38,882 nucleotides of DNA from an uncultured Saprospiraceae bacterium. GTDB lineage: Bacteria; Bacteroidota; Bacteroidia; Chitinophagales; Saprospiraceae. Under the pieces are notes generated by a model. That model ran no database searches. It was not told the origin of the DNA and saw only the letters and a program-made list of their open reading frames with translations. The translations under genes were made by a program, and so were the position numbers. The number at the start of each line of letters is the position of its first letter. The first letter of the stretch is position 1. Where the stretch lies: positions 1 through 38,882 of the forward strand of contig CALGLU010000049.1 in NCBI GenBank assembly GCA_937959275.1, given 5' to 3'. Below are positions 14,697 to 23,730 of the stretch, in pieces.

Positions 14697-17015
14697 ATGA
14701 AGCATTGGTTTATGATGCTCTTGCTACTTAGCCTAATCACAAACACTTATGCAAAACCCACTGCGGCTGATTCTATCACAGCTGACAAGATAACTGTATA
14801 CAAAACAATCGACGATGTCAAGTTATCACTTCATATTTTTAATCCTGCTGGCCATGAGGAGACAGATCATGTTCCCGTCATTGTTTTCTTTTTTGGAGGA
14901 GGATGGTCAGGTGGTACGCCCATACAATTTTACGAGCAGTCACGCTATTTTGCTGAGCAAGGGATTGTAGCCATTTCAGCAGAGTATAGAGTAAAGACAT
15001 TACACAACACAAGCCCATTCGAATCTGTGAAAGACGCAAAGTCTGCCATCCGATGGGTTCGCCAACACGCCAAAGAACTTGGAATCAATCCAGACAAAAT
15101 CGTTGCCTCTGGTGGCTCTGCTGGTGGACATCTCGCAGCTTGCACAGATCTTATAGTAGGATATGAAGAAGATGGAGAAGACGTAACGGTCAGTTCGAAA
15201 CCAAATGCCATGGTGCTATACAATCCCGTCTTAGATACAACGGAAAAAGGTTATGGATTGGCTAAAGTGGGTAAAAAGAGAAAAACCGATATTTCGCCAA
15301 ATCATCACATCGCACCAGGTATCGTCCCAACGATCGTATTTCATGGAACTGCGGATTCAACAGTACCAATCGAAAATGCAGCACGCTTTGACTATCTCAT
15401 GAAAGAGGCAGGAAACAAAAGTACTTTGAAGGCATACAAAGACGAAGGACATGGTTTTTTCAATGGGCCCTATTTTCGAGGAGAGCGGGCAGACAAGGTC
15501 GTGTACAAAGACATATTGGAAAAAAGTTTTGACTTCGTCGTATCAACATTGAAAGACAAGGTTAAGGCAGCAAATGTGTTTTCAGATCATATGGTCCTCC
15601 AACGCGAAATGCCTGTGCCTGTCTGGGGAACTGCTAGCCCAGGCCAAAACATTACAATCGAATTTGCAGGACAAAAAGAAGAAACTATAACTGATGAAAA
15701 CGGTCAATGGCAAATTCAATTGGAGGCCTTAGAAGTTTCTGCAACAGGACGGGATTTAATCATAAGCGGTGATGAGCAGACTATTTTTTCGGATGTGCTC
15801 GTCGGCGAAGTTTGGATCTGTTCTGGCCAGTCTAACATGCAGATGTCCTATGCTGGCATTCCAGATATTGCGGCATTAGCAGACAAAGCAAAACACATCC
15901 GAAGTTTTGAAGTAAAACGAATCGTCTCTTTGAAAGAAGAGGATGAGGTCATGGGAAAATGGACGACGGAATTGCCACAGAGCGCAGTGGCTTTTTCATT
16001 TGCATATTTTCTTGAAGCGGCGAGCGACATACCTGTAGGCATTATACATGCCTCTTGGGGAAGCTCTTCTTTAGAAGCATGGATGCCTCGAGATATGACC
16101 GCTCAATTTGATGATTTCAATACCATCATGAAGGAATTCGATGCCGATACGAAAACCCAAAACCGCATTGAGGAAATTCTCGAAAAAGGTGACGAGCGCA
16201 CTAACCCAGAAGATATTTTTCTTCGGCGCCAACCTAATATCCTGTACAATGCGATGATAAAACCACTAGCTCCCTTCGCTGTTAGAGGTCTGGTCTGGTA
16301 TCAAGGCGAGCGCAACACGCGGTACCTTTCAGGCATGCCAGCATATAACTGCGACACTTGGTTTCATAGAGTGGCAGGCATGAAAGAGTATGGCCCTATG
16401 CTCAAGGCATGGATCAGTCGCTATCGTGAAGAATGGGAAAAAGATGATATGCATTTTATGGCCATCATGCTTCCCGGCTTTGGCAAAGGCACATTAAAAA
16501 ACCCAGATATAGATCCATTGGACCCATCTGCAGAATCTTGGGCTTGGTTTCGGGAATCTCAACTTAAAGCACTCGAACTCCCTCATACTAGTATTATCAA
16601 TACCATTGATTTAGGCGATGTATTAGACATTCACCCAAAAGACAAACTGCCTATTGGGCAACGTCTAGCGCTAGAAGCGGCAAACAAAACCTTAGGTCTC
16701 GATGTCATTTCAGAAGGACCAATGATGCACCAAGTCAATGTTCGAAAACGCAAATTGGTAGTTCAGTTTACAAATGCTGATGGCTTAAAAACCACAGACG
16801 GAAAAGCACCTTCTGGCTTCTGGCTCGCCGATGACAATATGCAATGGAAACCAGCCAAAACCAAAATTAAAAAAGGGCGAATTATATTAAAATCTAAAGA
16901 CATCAAGCGGCCCTTGTATGTCCGTTATGCCTTCTCAGGAAAACCTGATGTCAACTTGGTCAATGGTGCGGGTTTACCTGCGTATCCGTTTAGGACAGAT
17001 ACATCGGCAAATTGA
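14697..17015 (+). CDS. Two-domain esterase: alpha/beta-hydrolase plus SGNH sialate O-acetylesterase-like
   Basis: I choose the ATG at 14697 (MKHWFMMLLLLSLITNTYAK), which opens with a signal peptide; the frame extends 24 codons upstream. Length 772. Domain 1 (about 30-290) is an esterase/lipase-type alpha/beta hydrolase: GGGW oxyanion loop, nucleophile Ser141 in GGSAGG, acid Asp220 in HGTADSTVP and His252 in EGHGFF. Domain 2 (about 295-760) resembles sialic-acid O-acetylesterases and the CE20 type: nucleophile Ser379 in CSGQSNMQM, then WGSSSLEAWMP and VWYQGERN. It probably removes acetyl groups from the glycan. Exported and possibly periplasmic. The two active sites suggest different ester positions or types. 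Confidence 0.85.
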   Translation: MKHWFMMLLLLSLITNTYAKPTAADSITADKITVYKTIDDVKLSLHIFNPAGHEETDHVPVIVFFFGGGWSGGTPIQFYEQSRYFAEQGIVAISAEYRVKTLHNTSPFESVKDAKSAIRWVRQHAKELGINPDKIVASGGSAGGHLAACTDLIVGYEEDGEDVTVSSKPNAMVLYNPVLDTTEKGYGLAKVGKKRKTDISPNHHIAPGIVPTIVFHGTADSTVPIENAARFDYLMKEAGNKSTLKAYKDEGHGFFNGPYFRGERADKVVYKDILEKSFDFVVSTLKDKVKAANVFSDHMVLQREMPVPVWGTASPGQNITIEFAGQKEETITDENGQWQIQLEALEVSATGRDLIISGDEQTIFSDVLVGEVWICSGQSNMQMSYAGIPDIAALADKAKHIRSFEVKRIVSLKEEDEVMGKWTTELPQSAVAFSFAYFLEAASDIPVGIIHASWGSSSLEAWMPRDMTAQFDDFNTIMKEFDADTKTQNRIEEILEKGDERTNPEDIFLRRQPNILYNAMIKPLAPFAVRGLVWYQGERNTRYLSGMPAYNCDTWFHRVAGMKEYGPMLKAWISRYREEWEKDDMHFMAIMLPGFGKGTLKNPDIDPLDPSAESWAWFRESQLKALELPHTSIINTIDLGDVLDIHPKDKLPIGQRLALEAANKTLGLDVISEGPMMHQVNVRKRKLVVQFTNADGLKTTDGKAPSGFWLADDNMQWKPAKTKIKKGRIILKSKDIKRPLYVRYAFSGKPDVNLVNGAGLPAYPFRTDTSAN

Positions 17016-17242
17016 TTTCTTTTAACCCTTAGATTCTTTAGCCAAGGATGGCAGATACCTGACAAATATGCATGACTGAATGATCCTGCAGCTTGCAGCG
17101 GGACGGGTGGGCTTGCATTATTTGTCATTTGATTTTTAGTTACTATTCATCAAGGACAAGTGACAAAGAAACACATCTAAATTCCTTTTTCAACATTAGC
17201 GTATAGTTAGTATCTACAAAATAATGGTCCTCCTTCATTTAA

Positions 17243-18838
17243 TTAATTGAAACTGACTCTTGGTAGTATTCGCTCCCTTGTTGAGAAAAAGCCATTACTC
17301 AAGTCTCCATTGCATGCTACCAACAATGTCATCTTGAGTTCTTGGAACTTCTCATGCTGCTGTTCAATCAAATCTTTTTCTTCTCGATAATCGTCAGGCA
17401 AATAGAATAATTGAAACTTATCTGCTGGTGTAAAATATCTCAATTTCCAGCCGTCATTTGTCACCAATGCCGGTCCCATAAATGACGCATATACAGCATG
17501 GGTTCTTGCCTGTTCGTTTTTCGCTCCTAATAATTCTGGTAAATATGATTTGCTGTGTTTTCCTTCAGGTAGACTTATATTTAGAAGATCTGCATAGGTA
17601 GCCATCATGTCATAATTGGCAACGAGCTGATTCACAGTTCTTCCTCCTTCGATTTTTCCTTTCCAATAATAGATCAAGGGCACTCTGACGCCTCCTTCCC
17701 AATTGCTCCTTTTAATCCCAGCCATGCCATCATTACCGTCAAAGACATCCACAGCTGTATCACTATAATATTTAGTATTTATATTGTCAATTTTCTCGCC
17801 GCTTAAATTTTCTGTATTGGATTTGACCAACTTGCCTTTGCTAGGATAATAAATTTCATGACCATTATCTGAGGAGAATACAATGATGGTATTATTGATC
17901 AGATTTAATTTCTGTAGTTCGTCGACTATAATACCTACATGATCGTCCAACATCTTCACCATAGAAGCATAGGTTTTCTCTATTTCTGTCAACTCAGTAT
18001 TGTGTACAAAGTCTGGATGAATTTCAGGAATAGCTGACGGACCGTGAGGTAGCTGCGTTGGGTGATACATGAAAAACTTATCAGTCTCATGATCTCGAAT
18101 GAAGTCTAAAATCTTCTCAAGGATCAGATTTTGAGAATACTGTTTTTTACCTGCCATATTCCAGCGCTCTTCGTATCCACCATCTTCATCTTTCTCTTTT
18201 GTTTTGCCGCAGTCAATATGAGTATTGCCTTCTATGTTTACCTGCTTGCCGTCTTCAAACAGGAATGGAGGATAAAAGCCATGGCATCTAACATGATCAT
18301 AATAGCCGTAGTAGTGATCCCAACCGTGCCTCTTCAATTGATTGTGCGTCGTGGAAAATCCCCAATCTAGTTTGCCAAATTGACCTGTGACATATCCTGC
18401 TTTCTGAAACACCTCAGCCATAAACATTTCTTCTTCTGGTATATCCCCATACTCAGTATCTAGCGCCTCTTGAATCTTGGCATGATCAAAGAGTTTATTC
18501 GTCGATCGATCTATGTAAGCGCCACCACCAGCTATCTTCCATTTGTCCGTCTGACAGTCATGATAACCCGTCAACAGACTAGCTCTTGCTGGAGCGCAAA
18601 ACATACTACCATAGGCTCTTTCAAACCTCACCCCCTTTGAGGATAATTTATCAATATTCGGGGTACTAATAATTTTTTGACCTTCACTTGAAAGTAAGCC
18701 TCTCCCCAAATCATCGGCATAAATAAAGACAACATTGGGATGATTATTATTAGCCCTCGGAGAATGTTTATCCTTGGTTCCACAAGAAATCAGTATGAAT
18801 AGTGCAGCAATAAAGTATAGGAAATTCTGAGTCTTCAT
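17243..18838 (-). CDS. Sulfatase 4 (family S1, CAPAR motif) lipoprotein
   Basis: I start at the ATG at 18838 (MKTQNFLYFIAALFILISC), giving 531 residues and a lipobox Cys19; the open frame begins 24 codons earlier without signal-like residues. Metal ligands Asp42-Asp43 lie in YADDLG. The active-site motif is C81-A-P-A-R85 with LTG. Ala rather than Ser at the fourth position is allowed (C-x-P-x-R). SSDNGHE and the GGVRVPLIYYW stretch follow. A long, His- and Cys-containing insertion (YYDHVRCHGFYPP) is unlike the other sulfatases here, so its substrate probably differs. It converges on the esterase gene across a 227-base gap. Confidence 0.92.
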   Translation of the reverse strand: MKTQNFLYFIAALFILISCGTKDKHSPRANNNHPNVVFIYADDLGRGLLSSEGQKIISTPNIDKLSSKGVRFERAYGSMFCAPARASLLTGYHDCQTDKWKIAGGGAYIDRSTNKLFDHAKIQEALDTEYGDIPEEEMFMAEVFQKAGYVTGQFGKLDWGFSTTHNQLKRHGWDHYYGYYDHVRCHGFYPPFLFEDGKQVNIEGNTHIDCGKTKEKDEDGGYEERWNMAGKKQYSQNLILEKILDFIRDHETDKFFMYHPTQLPHGPSAIPEIHPDFVHNTELTEIEKTYASMVKMLDDHVGIIVDELQKLNLINNTIIVFSSDNGHEIYYPSKGKLVKSNTENLSGEKIDNINTKYYSDTAVDVFDGNDGMAGIKRSNWEGGVRVPLIYYWKGKIEGGRTVNQLVANYDMMATYADLLNISLPEGKHSKSYLPELLGAKNEQARTHAVYASFMGPALVTNDGWKLRYFTPADKFQLFYLPDDYREEKDLIEQQHEKFQELKMTLLVACNGDLSNGFFSTRERILPRVSFN

Positions 18839-18958
18839 TAAATAAATTCTTTGGATAATTATCCTGTTTTTTTCGAATAGACCATTTACTTTCGTTCCGA
18901 TTTTATGCACGGCAAATTACTTCCTTTATAAAATGGCCATCATAAAATAAATTTGTCA

Positions 18959-18977
18959 CGATTTTTACGAAAAATCG
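18959..18977. repeat. Perfect 8-base-stem hairpin beside the tandem repeat
   Basis: CGATTTTT at 18959-18966 pairs with AAAAATCG at 18970-18977 around a three-base loop. It sits ten bases before the first 125-base repeat unit and probably belongs to the same dispersed intergenic element. Confidence 0.5.
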
Positions 18978-18987
18978 CGCCAAATTC

Positions 18988-19237
18988 AAACAGTTTAAAC
19001 TATCTGCCCCATGATAAATCACGGGGCTACAATTATGTCACACCTCCGGCGTTATTCAACCTATTTCAATTTATCGAATTTAACTCATAGAGTGCAAAAA
19101 GTTATATACACTAAACAGTTTAAACTATCTGCCCTGTGATAAATCACGGGGCTACAATTATGCCACAACTGCGGCATTATTCAACCTATTTCAGTTTACC
19201 GAATTTAACTCATAGAGTGCAAAAAGTTATATACACT
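18988..19237. repeat. Tandem duplication of a 125-base unit with a REP-like hairpin
   Basis: Two adjacent copies, 18988-19112 and 19113-19237, differ at about 8 of 125 positions. Each holds an inverted repeat of about 22 bases (GCCCC..GAT, two-base loop, ATC..GGGGC) and the same AT-rich tail. In the second copy changes in the stem keep or improve the pairing, as expected if the hairpin matters. The unit fills most of the 446-base gap between the beta-propeller gene and sulfatase 4; otherwise the gap has no gene. Confidence 0.8.
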
Positions 19238-19284
19238 TTCATTTTACCTAACATAGGAGATTAGTAAAACCCGTTAATCTTATA

Positions 19285-20877
19285 TCACTCAAACAGAATG
19301 ACCACTTTATCCAGAATTGGTTTTGATTCATTTTCAGTGGTATCTAGAAGTTCAAGCTCAAACTGAAAGCCATATCCTTCTGGAAGATCAGTTAGATCTA
19401 CTTGAGCTGGAGACTTTCCAATTTGCTTAGCAAAGCCTTCAATCGTGTGATACTCTTCAGTAACAATTTGCCAATCACTCCATTGGTTAATCGCACCATC
19501 ATTATTGGTATCTACACCAACCCTTGCTTTGACGGTTTCTACCCAAGGTCCAGGGCTAATATAATCAGTATTCATTTGGGTGATTAAATAAAACTGATTT
19601 TCCGCAAAAAGAATTTCTGGATCGGGATGCCCTTGGCCGATATTGCCGCAAAAGCTAAATCGCTTATTTATATCATCAGAGGTAAACCACCCAACACTCA
19701 TATGTTCCCGGCCATGTTTTCCAGCAGGATCAAAATCAGCAAATAAATAATACTGGCCACCAATAGAAATAGAAGCCCAATCACCATATGCATTCTGCTC
19801 AGGCTCATGAATTTCGTATCTAGCAAAAGATTTTGTTTCACCTGCTTTTATTCTGTGCTCTGGAACATCAACCGTCGCGGTTCTGCCCGGAAATCGTTCA
19901 GGGTTTTCTTGATGCCAATGAGGATGAGTATACTCAGCAAATTCACCAGTTGGATTTGTTCGCTCATCTATTGGAGGATTCATGACTTCAAAATTATTGA
20001 TGCCGTCAGCGCTGATGCCGTGAGTCGCTAAGGGTGAATCCCAGGCATGAGTCGATGCATTGATTGGAGACCAATCTTCAGCAATGATATGAAACTGACC
20101 ATCAAGATCTCGAATGACTGCACAATCAGAACCATCAGTGGGATCGTCAAAAGCTAGACCCATATTTTTTCCTGGCACACCATCAGTCAGATCGTCATCG
20201 ATGTACAAATGTGGATCTTGGTCGTTGGGAAAATCGTAATACAAATAGAATCGTCCATCCACATATTCTGCACTTGTCATCCATCGAGAAAAATACTCAG
20301 ATACTGAGCCATGGTGAATCCAGGTTTTCATGTCTTTACTATGCCATGCATGATAACCACCTTTACCTTGCATCAAACCTCCCGGCGCATCGTATTGATT
20401 TTCGTGAGGAGATGTTTTTAAAGCAATATCAAACTCGTCAAGTTCTAAATCCTCGCTTTGATATGTCCCATCTTTCTGATTTTCATTTTTTTGGTACCTC
20501 CCGAACATCCAATAATTACCGTCGCCTAACTGCAAGGCAATGGGAGCATCATCCAGATTAGATGGACCAATATTAGAAACGGGTTCCCAGTTTAACCATT
20601 CTGGTGATTGCGAAAAGCGAATTGTTTTCATTGATCTCTTTTGAGCGAATGTTTTTATAGAGCTTTGAAATGTTGCTTTCTCGCTTGTTGGCTCAGCCTT
20701 CCCGTCATCAATTTTCAAATTCGTTTGATTCGCCATATTTTGTTGCCAATCTTCTTGAGAATCAATCAGCCACTCATCTTCTAATGAGCTTACTATTGTT
20801 TGAGGAATTTGACATTGAAAAACGCTTGTGCTGCTCAGGAGGAGGACTGATATTAAAGAGTAATATTCAACTTTCAT
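19285..20877 (-). CDS. Secreted beta-propeller glycoside-hydrolase-like protein
   Basis: 530 residues. A signal sequence ends near residue 20-23, with FQC22 that could act as a lipobox, though Gln before Cys is unusual. The body has repeated propeller-like strands: DDAPIALQLGDGNYWMFGR, GGYHAWHSKDMKTW, AEYVDGRFYLYYDFP, GSDCAVIRDLDGQFHIIAEDW and GHPDPEILFAENQFYL. This layout is that of five-bladed propeller families such as GH43 and GH117, with acidic residues at each blade start as possible catalysts. I cannot fix the family. It probably cleaves an oligosaccharide freed by the sulfatases. The C-terminal 80 residues form an added beta-type domain. Confidence 0.65.
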   Translation of the reverse strand: MKVEYYSLISVLLLSSTSVFQCQIPQTIVSSLEDEWLIDSQEDWQQNMANQTNLKIDDGKAEPTSEKATFQSSIKTFAQKRSMKTIRFSQSPEWLNWEPVSNIGPSNLDDAPIALQLGDGNYWMFGRYQKNENQKDGTYQSEDLELDEFDIALKTSPHENQYDAPGGLMQGKGGYHAWHSKDMKTWIHHGSVSEYFSRWMTSAEYVDGRFYLYYDFPNDQDPHLYIDDDLTDGVPGKNMGLAFDDPTDGSDCAVIRDLDGQFHIIAEDWSPINASTHAWDSPLATHGISADGINNFEVMNPPIDERTNPTGEFAEYTHPHWHQENPERFPGRTATVDVPEHRIKAGETKSFARYEIHEPEQNAYGDWASISIGGQYYLFADFDPAGKHGREHMSVGWFTSDDINKRFSFCGNIGQGHPDPEILFAENQFYLITQMNTDYISPGPWVETVKARVGVDTNNDGAINQWSDWQIVTEEYHTIEGFAKQIGKSPAQVDLTDLPEGYGFQFELELLDTTENESKPILDKVVILFE

Positions 20878-20970
20878 GTTTACGATTAGATTCTTAAGAT
20901 AAAGAAAACAAAGATTACTTTCTCGATCAACACATTAGAGTCTGTAAAACATAGTTCAACCACCTCGTCG

Positions 20971-21117
20971 TCATTCGTCGGTTCTCCAAAGGAGAAGAAT
21001 GGAATTATCACTACCATCTGTAGATTTATTTTCGGCTACTACTTTGGACTTCTCATTCTGAGCATATGCCAGTGTTAGAAAAACTATACATGTCCAGAAC
21101 AGATATTTTATATTTGG
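20971..21117 (-). pseudogene. Start-less remnant with signal-peptide-like sequence
   Basis: The frame after the preceding TAA stays open for 48 codons and reads YLFWTCIVFLTLAYAQ followed by a polar stretch, which looks like a signal peptide with an A-Y-A-Q cleavage site. No ATG precedes it in frame. It then runs into the hairpin repeat and stops. It is likely the 5' end of a lost exported protein gene. Confidence 0.3.
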
Positions 21118-21240
21118 TTATTGCACTTTTTTGGAGATAAACTTATTCGTTGCATACGCTCCAAGAAGCATTATGGACGATAGGAGGATTATATTTAGCT
21201 TGATATTTTCTACTAATTTTACTGGTTCTATAAAAATCAT
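21118..21240 (-). CDS. Possible 40-aa membrane peptide
   Basis: ATG to TAA, 40 residues: MIFIEPVKLVENIK, then a hydrophobic span (about 15-29) and a Lys-rich tail. It could be a genuine single-span peptide downstream of the TPR regulator (81 bases) or the debris of a larger gene, since the same frame continues after the stop with signal-peptide-like sequence. Confidence 0.3.
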   Translation of the reverse strand: MIFIEPVKLVENIKLNIILLSSIMLLGAYATNKFISKKVQ

Positions 21241-21321
21241 AGTCTTTTTTACCTAAAATAAGGTACAATCTTTCCTTAAATCTACGCCCATTGAGTCAAT
21301 AAAGATTTATGACATTCCCAA

Positions 21322-23220
21322 TTAGTATCCAATCAAAAACCCTTGTAAATCTGTTTTGCTGTCTAGCTTTAATTTTTTACGTAAGCGATACCTAGCCTTT
21401 TTAATCCCTTCATCAGAAATACGCAGAATATTTGCTATATCCTTAGAGGACAAATTCATTTTAAATAAAGAAATCAACCGTATTTCTGCTTTACTAAAAG
21501 AACCGAATTCTTTGAAAACGCGATCCAGAAAGTGTTGATGAAGCTGACTAAACTCTTTTGAAAATTGATCCCATTCAGCATCACCATTTGTATCGAGCTC
21601 AATCATTCTTGATATTTTTGACGAGGCTTTATGAATAGATTGATCTGATGAAGACATCAAAACGCTGACTTCGCTTTGCATTTTTTGGAGGAATTCATTT
21701 TTATCGGCAAGTTGCAATGCACGGGCTGTGAGCTCCTTCTGCTTAAATTCAAGTTCCTGTTCTGCTGATTTTCTGCGAGTAATTTCAATTTCTTTTTCCT
21801 GCTCAAATATTTTTTTATTTTTTCTTGCTCGTTGAATAAGCATATAGATAAAACTACTAGCTGCCAAGGCCAGAAGAATAAGTCCCATCAATATTGATCT
21901 CTTTTTTGTTTGTTCCAATTCTACAGATTTTGCTAGATAAGCGATTTCTGCATCTTTTTTCTCTGTTTTATAAATGAGATTTAATTCTTCGATTTGCTGG
22001 TCTTTTTTTACACTAAACAAGCTATCCTGAATAAATGTAGCTTCTTTTAAATATTTGTTTTCTGATTCGTAGTCTCCTATTTGATGGAACAGTTCAGCCA
22101 TTTCTGTTTTCGATTGTATTTCATCAAGAATCGTCTCAAAGTCGTTTACAAATGGTTCGGCCAAACGAATAGATCTAAGCGCTTCTCCTCTTTGATTATT
22201 CTTCAACGCAATGTAGGCTTTATATCTGTAGGCCACGCCTCTCGAGTAATTGTCATCCAATTCATTTGCCAGGACTAACATGCTATCTATATAGATCATC
22301 GCAGAGTCGAGTATTTGTAAATTTTCATAAAAGCATATTGCTTTGTTAAAAAACAGATCAAATGTGAGATAGGGTTGAGCTGTCTTTCGTGAAAGGATTA
22401 ACGCTTCGTCAAAGTAAGCCAAACTTTCTTCCGCCTTTCCTTGATCTTTTAAAAAAGTGCCCTGATTTCCCACGGCATGGGCCAGTTGCCTCAAATTATT
22501 AGTGTTTCTCAGATAGCCTGCTGCTTCATTTATATACTGCAAAGCTTCTTCATTTTTACTCAGTTCGCTCAAAGTCAATGACAACATACCCATCACATTC
22601 GCTTTTTTATCTTCATTGTCTGTGCGATCAATGATCCTCATAGCTTTCAGCAAATCTTCGACCGCCAATTGGTAAAATCCCTTTGTGCGATAGGCCATTG
22701 CCTTAGTGGTATAAATATCACTCAGTGCCAAGCTATCTGGTTTTATGTCTAAATATTCAATAGACTTATCCAAGTAATACAACGAACTATCAGGCAGTTG
22801 CTGGTTTTCTGTAATCACAGCCATATTTTGATAGGCTGCCGATATTCTGTCGATTTGATCCTTATCCTTATAGTATTCTATAGCCTCTAAAAGGAGTGTT
22901 TTGGCACTATCCAATTTAAAATTAAAGGCATAAGAGATCACTAGATCTTTATAACTTTTACTATGGATTTCAGGGAGGTCAATGTCTTTGGAATACTCGA
23001 AAGCCAATTTAGAAAAATGGAGCATAGAGTCTGGATTAGCACCATAATATTCACTAACTAATTGATGACAAATTCTTGCCCTTATGCTATCTTCTGTTGC
23101 TTGCCCTAATTCTACTTGCAAACTATCGACTGGATTAGCATTGACAAAACAGGGCAATAAAAATAAAGGAAGGAAGGAAGTTAGTGTTTTCAAATTTGGA
23201 AGTTTTGAGTTAGTAAGCAA
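21322..23220 (-). CDS. TPR-containing membrane regulator with C-terminal LuxR-like HTH
   Basis: 632 residues from a TTG start at 23220; an in-frame stop lies ten codons upstream and no ATG comes before Met66, so TTG is the best start. Residues about 10-29 are a signal sequence, 35-400 a series of TPR-like helical pairs (for example AAYQNMAVITENQQLPDSSL), 405-440 a coiled coil, 442-463 a transmembrane helix, 465-520 a second coiled coil, and 575-618 an HTH (LSSKDIANILRISDEGIKKA). This is the standard layout of Bacteroidota regulators that sense in the periplasm and bind DNA in the cytosol. Standing between sulfatase genes, it may control the cluster. Confidence 0.85.
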   Translation of the reverse strand: MLTNSKLPNLKTLTSFLPLFLLPCFVNANPVDSLQVELGQATEDSIRARICHQLVSEYYGANPDSMLHFSKLAFEYSKDIDLPEIHSKSYKDLVISYAFNFKLDSAKTLLLEAIEYYKDKDQIDRISAAYQNMAVITENQQLPDSSLYYLDKSIEYLDIKPDSLALSDIYTTKAMAYRTKGFYQLAVEDLLKAMRIIDRTDNEDKKANVMGMLSLTLSELSKNEEALQYINEAAGYLRNTNNLRQLAHAVGNQGTFLKDQGKAEESLAYFDEALILSRKTAQPYLTFDLFFNKAICFYENLQILDSAMIYIDSMLVLANELDDNYSRGVAYRYKAYIALKNNQRGEALRSIRLAEPFVNDFETILDEIQSKTEMAELFHQIGDYESENKYLKEATFIQDSLFSVKKDQQIEELNLIYKTEKKDAEIAYLAKSVELEQTKKRSILMGLILLALAASSFIYMLIQRARKNKKIFEQEKEIEITRRKSAEQELEFKQKELTARALQLADKNEFLQKMQSEVSVLMSSSDQSIHKASSKISRMIELDTNGDAEWDQFSKEFSQLHQHFLDRVFKEFGSFSKAEIRLISLFKMNLSSKDIANILRISDEGIKKARYRLRKKLKLDSKTDLQGFLIGY

Positions 23221-23730
23221 AGAGACGAAGTCGGCTTTTTGCTCAATTCATGATTACTAATTTATGGCAAATTAGTTAAATGATCACCACCATCTTTTGA
23301 AAATCTTAACGCATCTTAGCTTCCTCATCATCTTCATTCAATTTGCTTGAATCACTAATTGCCTAATTTCTATGGGCATAATTGTTCATTTCAGAGGATT
23401 AAATAATAATTATAGGTTAGAGTCAATAATTCGATGACTATTTCATTCTTTGGGTAAATTGCCTAAGGCCAGTCATTCCGAACGCGATTCATGATAGAAG
23501 GGTCCTGTTGGAAGCTAGATTAGATTGACTAAATGTCAATTTAAAGTGAAGAAACCGATCCGCCAACTGGCGGACGGATGTGCGGCTTGAGATCCTGAAT
23601 CGAGCCTGCCTACCGGACAGGCAGTTCAGGATGACGGTTCAACTTACAATATGTTTTACATACATATCGATTAAACCTTTTGTCTTTATCGTATTTAATT
23701 GTTTCAATTGATTATAGATTCTATCTGTGT
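23221..23730. other. 510-base gap without genes, with dispersed hairpin repeats
   Basis: No ORF of note. The right half holds two strong hairpins. The left half is AT-rich and shows no clear TAnnTTTG motif, although the regulator's promoter should lie here. Confidence 0.5.
23559..23632. repeat. Dispersed intergenic repeat with two hairpins
   Basis: TCCGCCA at 23559-23565 pairs with TGGCGGA at 23568-23574. A larger structure has outer arms ATCCTGAA (23592-23599) and TTCAGGAT (23625-23632) enclosing inner arms CTGCC (23606-23610) and GGCAG (23620-23624). The GC-rich stems in AT-rich surroundings and position between genes are typical of REP-like elements; it may also end transcription of sulfatase 5. 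Confidence 0.6.

Larger units (their letters stand above)
20878..21321. other. 444-base gap with gene remnants and a small hairpin
   Basis: Holds, on the minus strand, a 40-codon hydrophobic ORF (21118-21240), then an in-frame start-less signal-peptide-like stretch (20971-21117), and on either strand a hairpin TTCTCC/GGAGAA at 20982-20996. The hairpin region looks like a dispersed intergenic repeat. No clear promoter for the propeller gene was found; the closest is an imperfect TAATCTTTG. Confidence 0.45.

Noticed and set aside
18988-19237. Possible CRISPR array
   Set aside because: Only two units of 125 bases directly abutting with no unique spacers and no cas genes; it is a tandem duplication.
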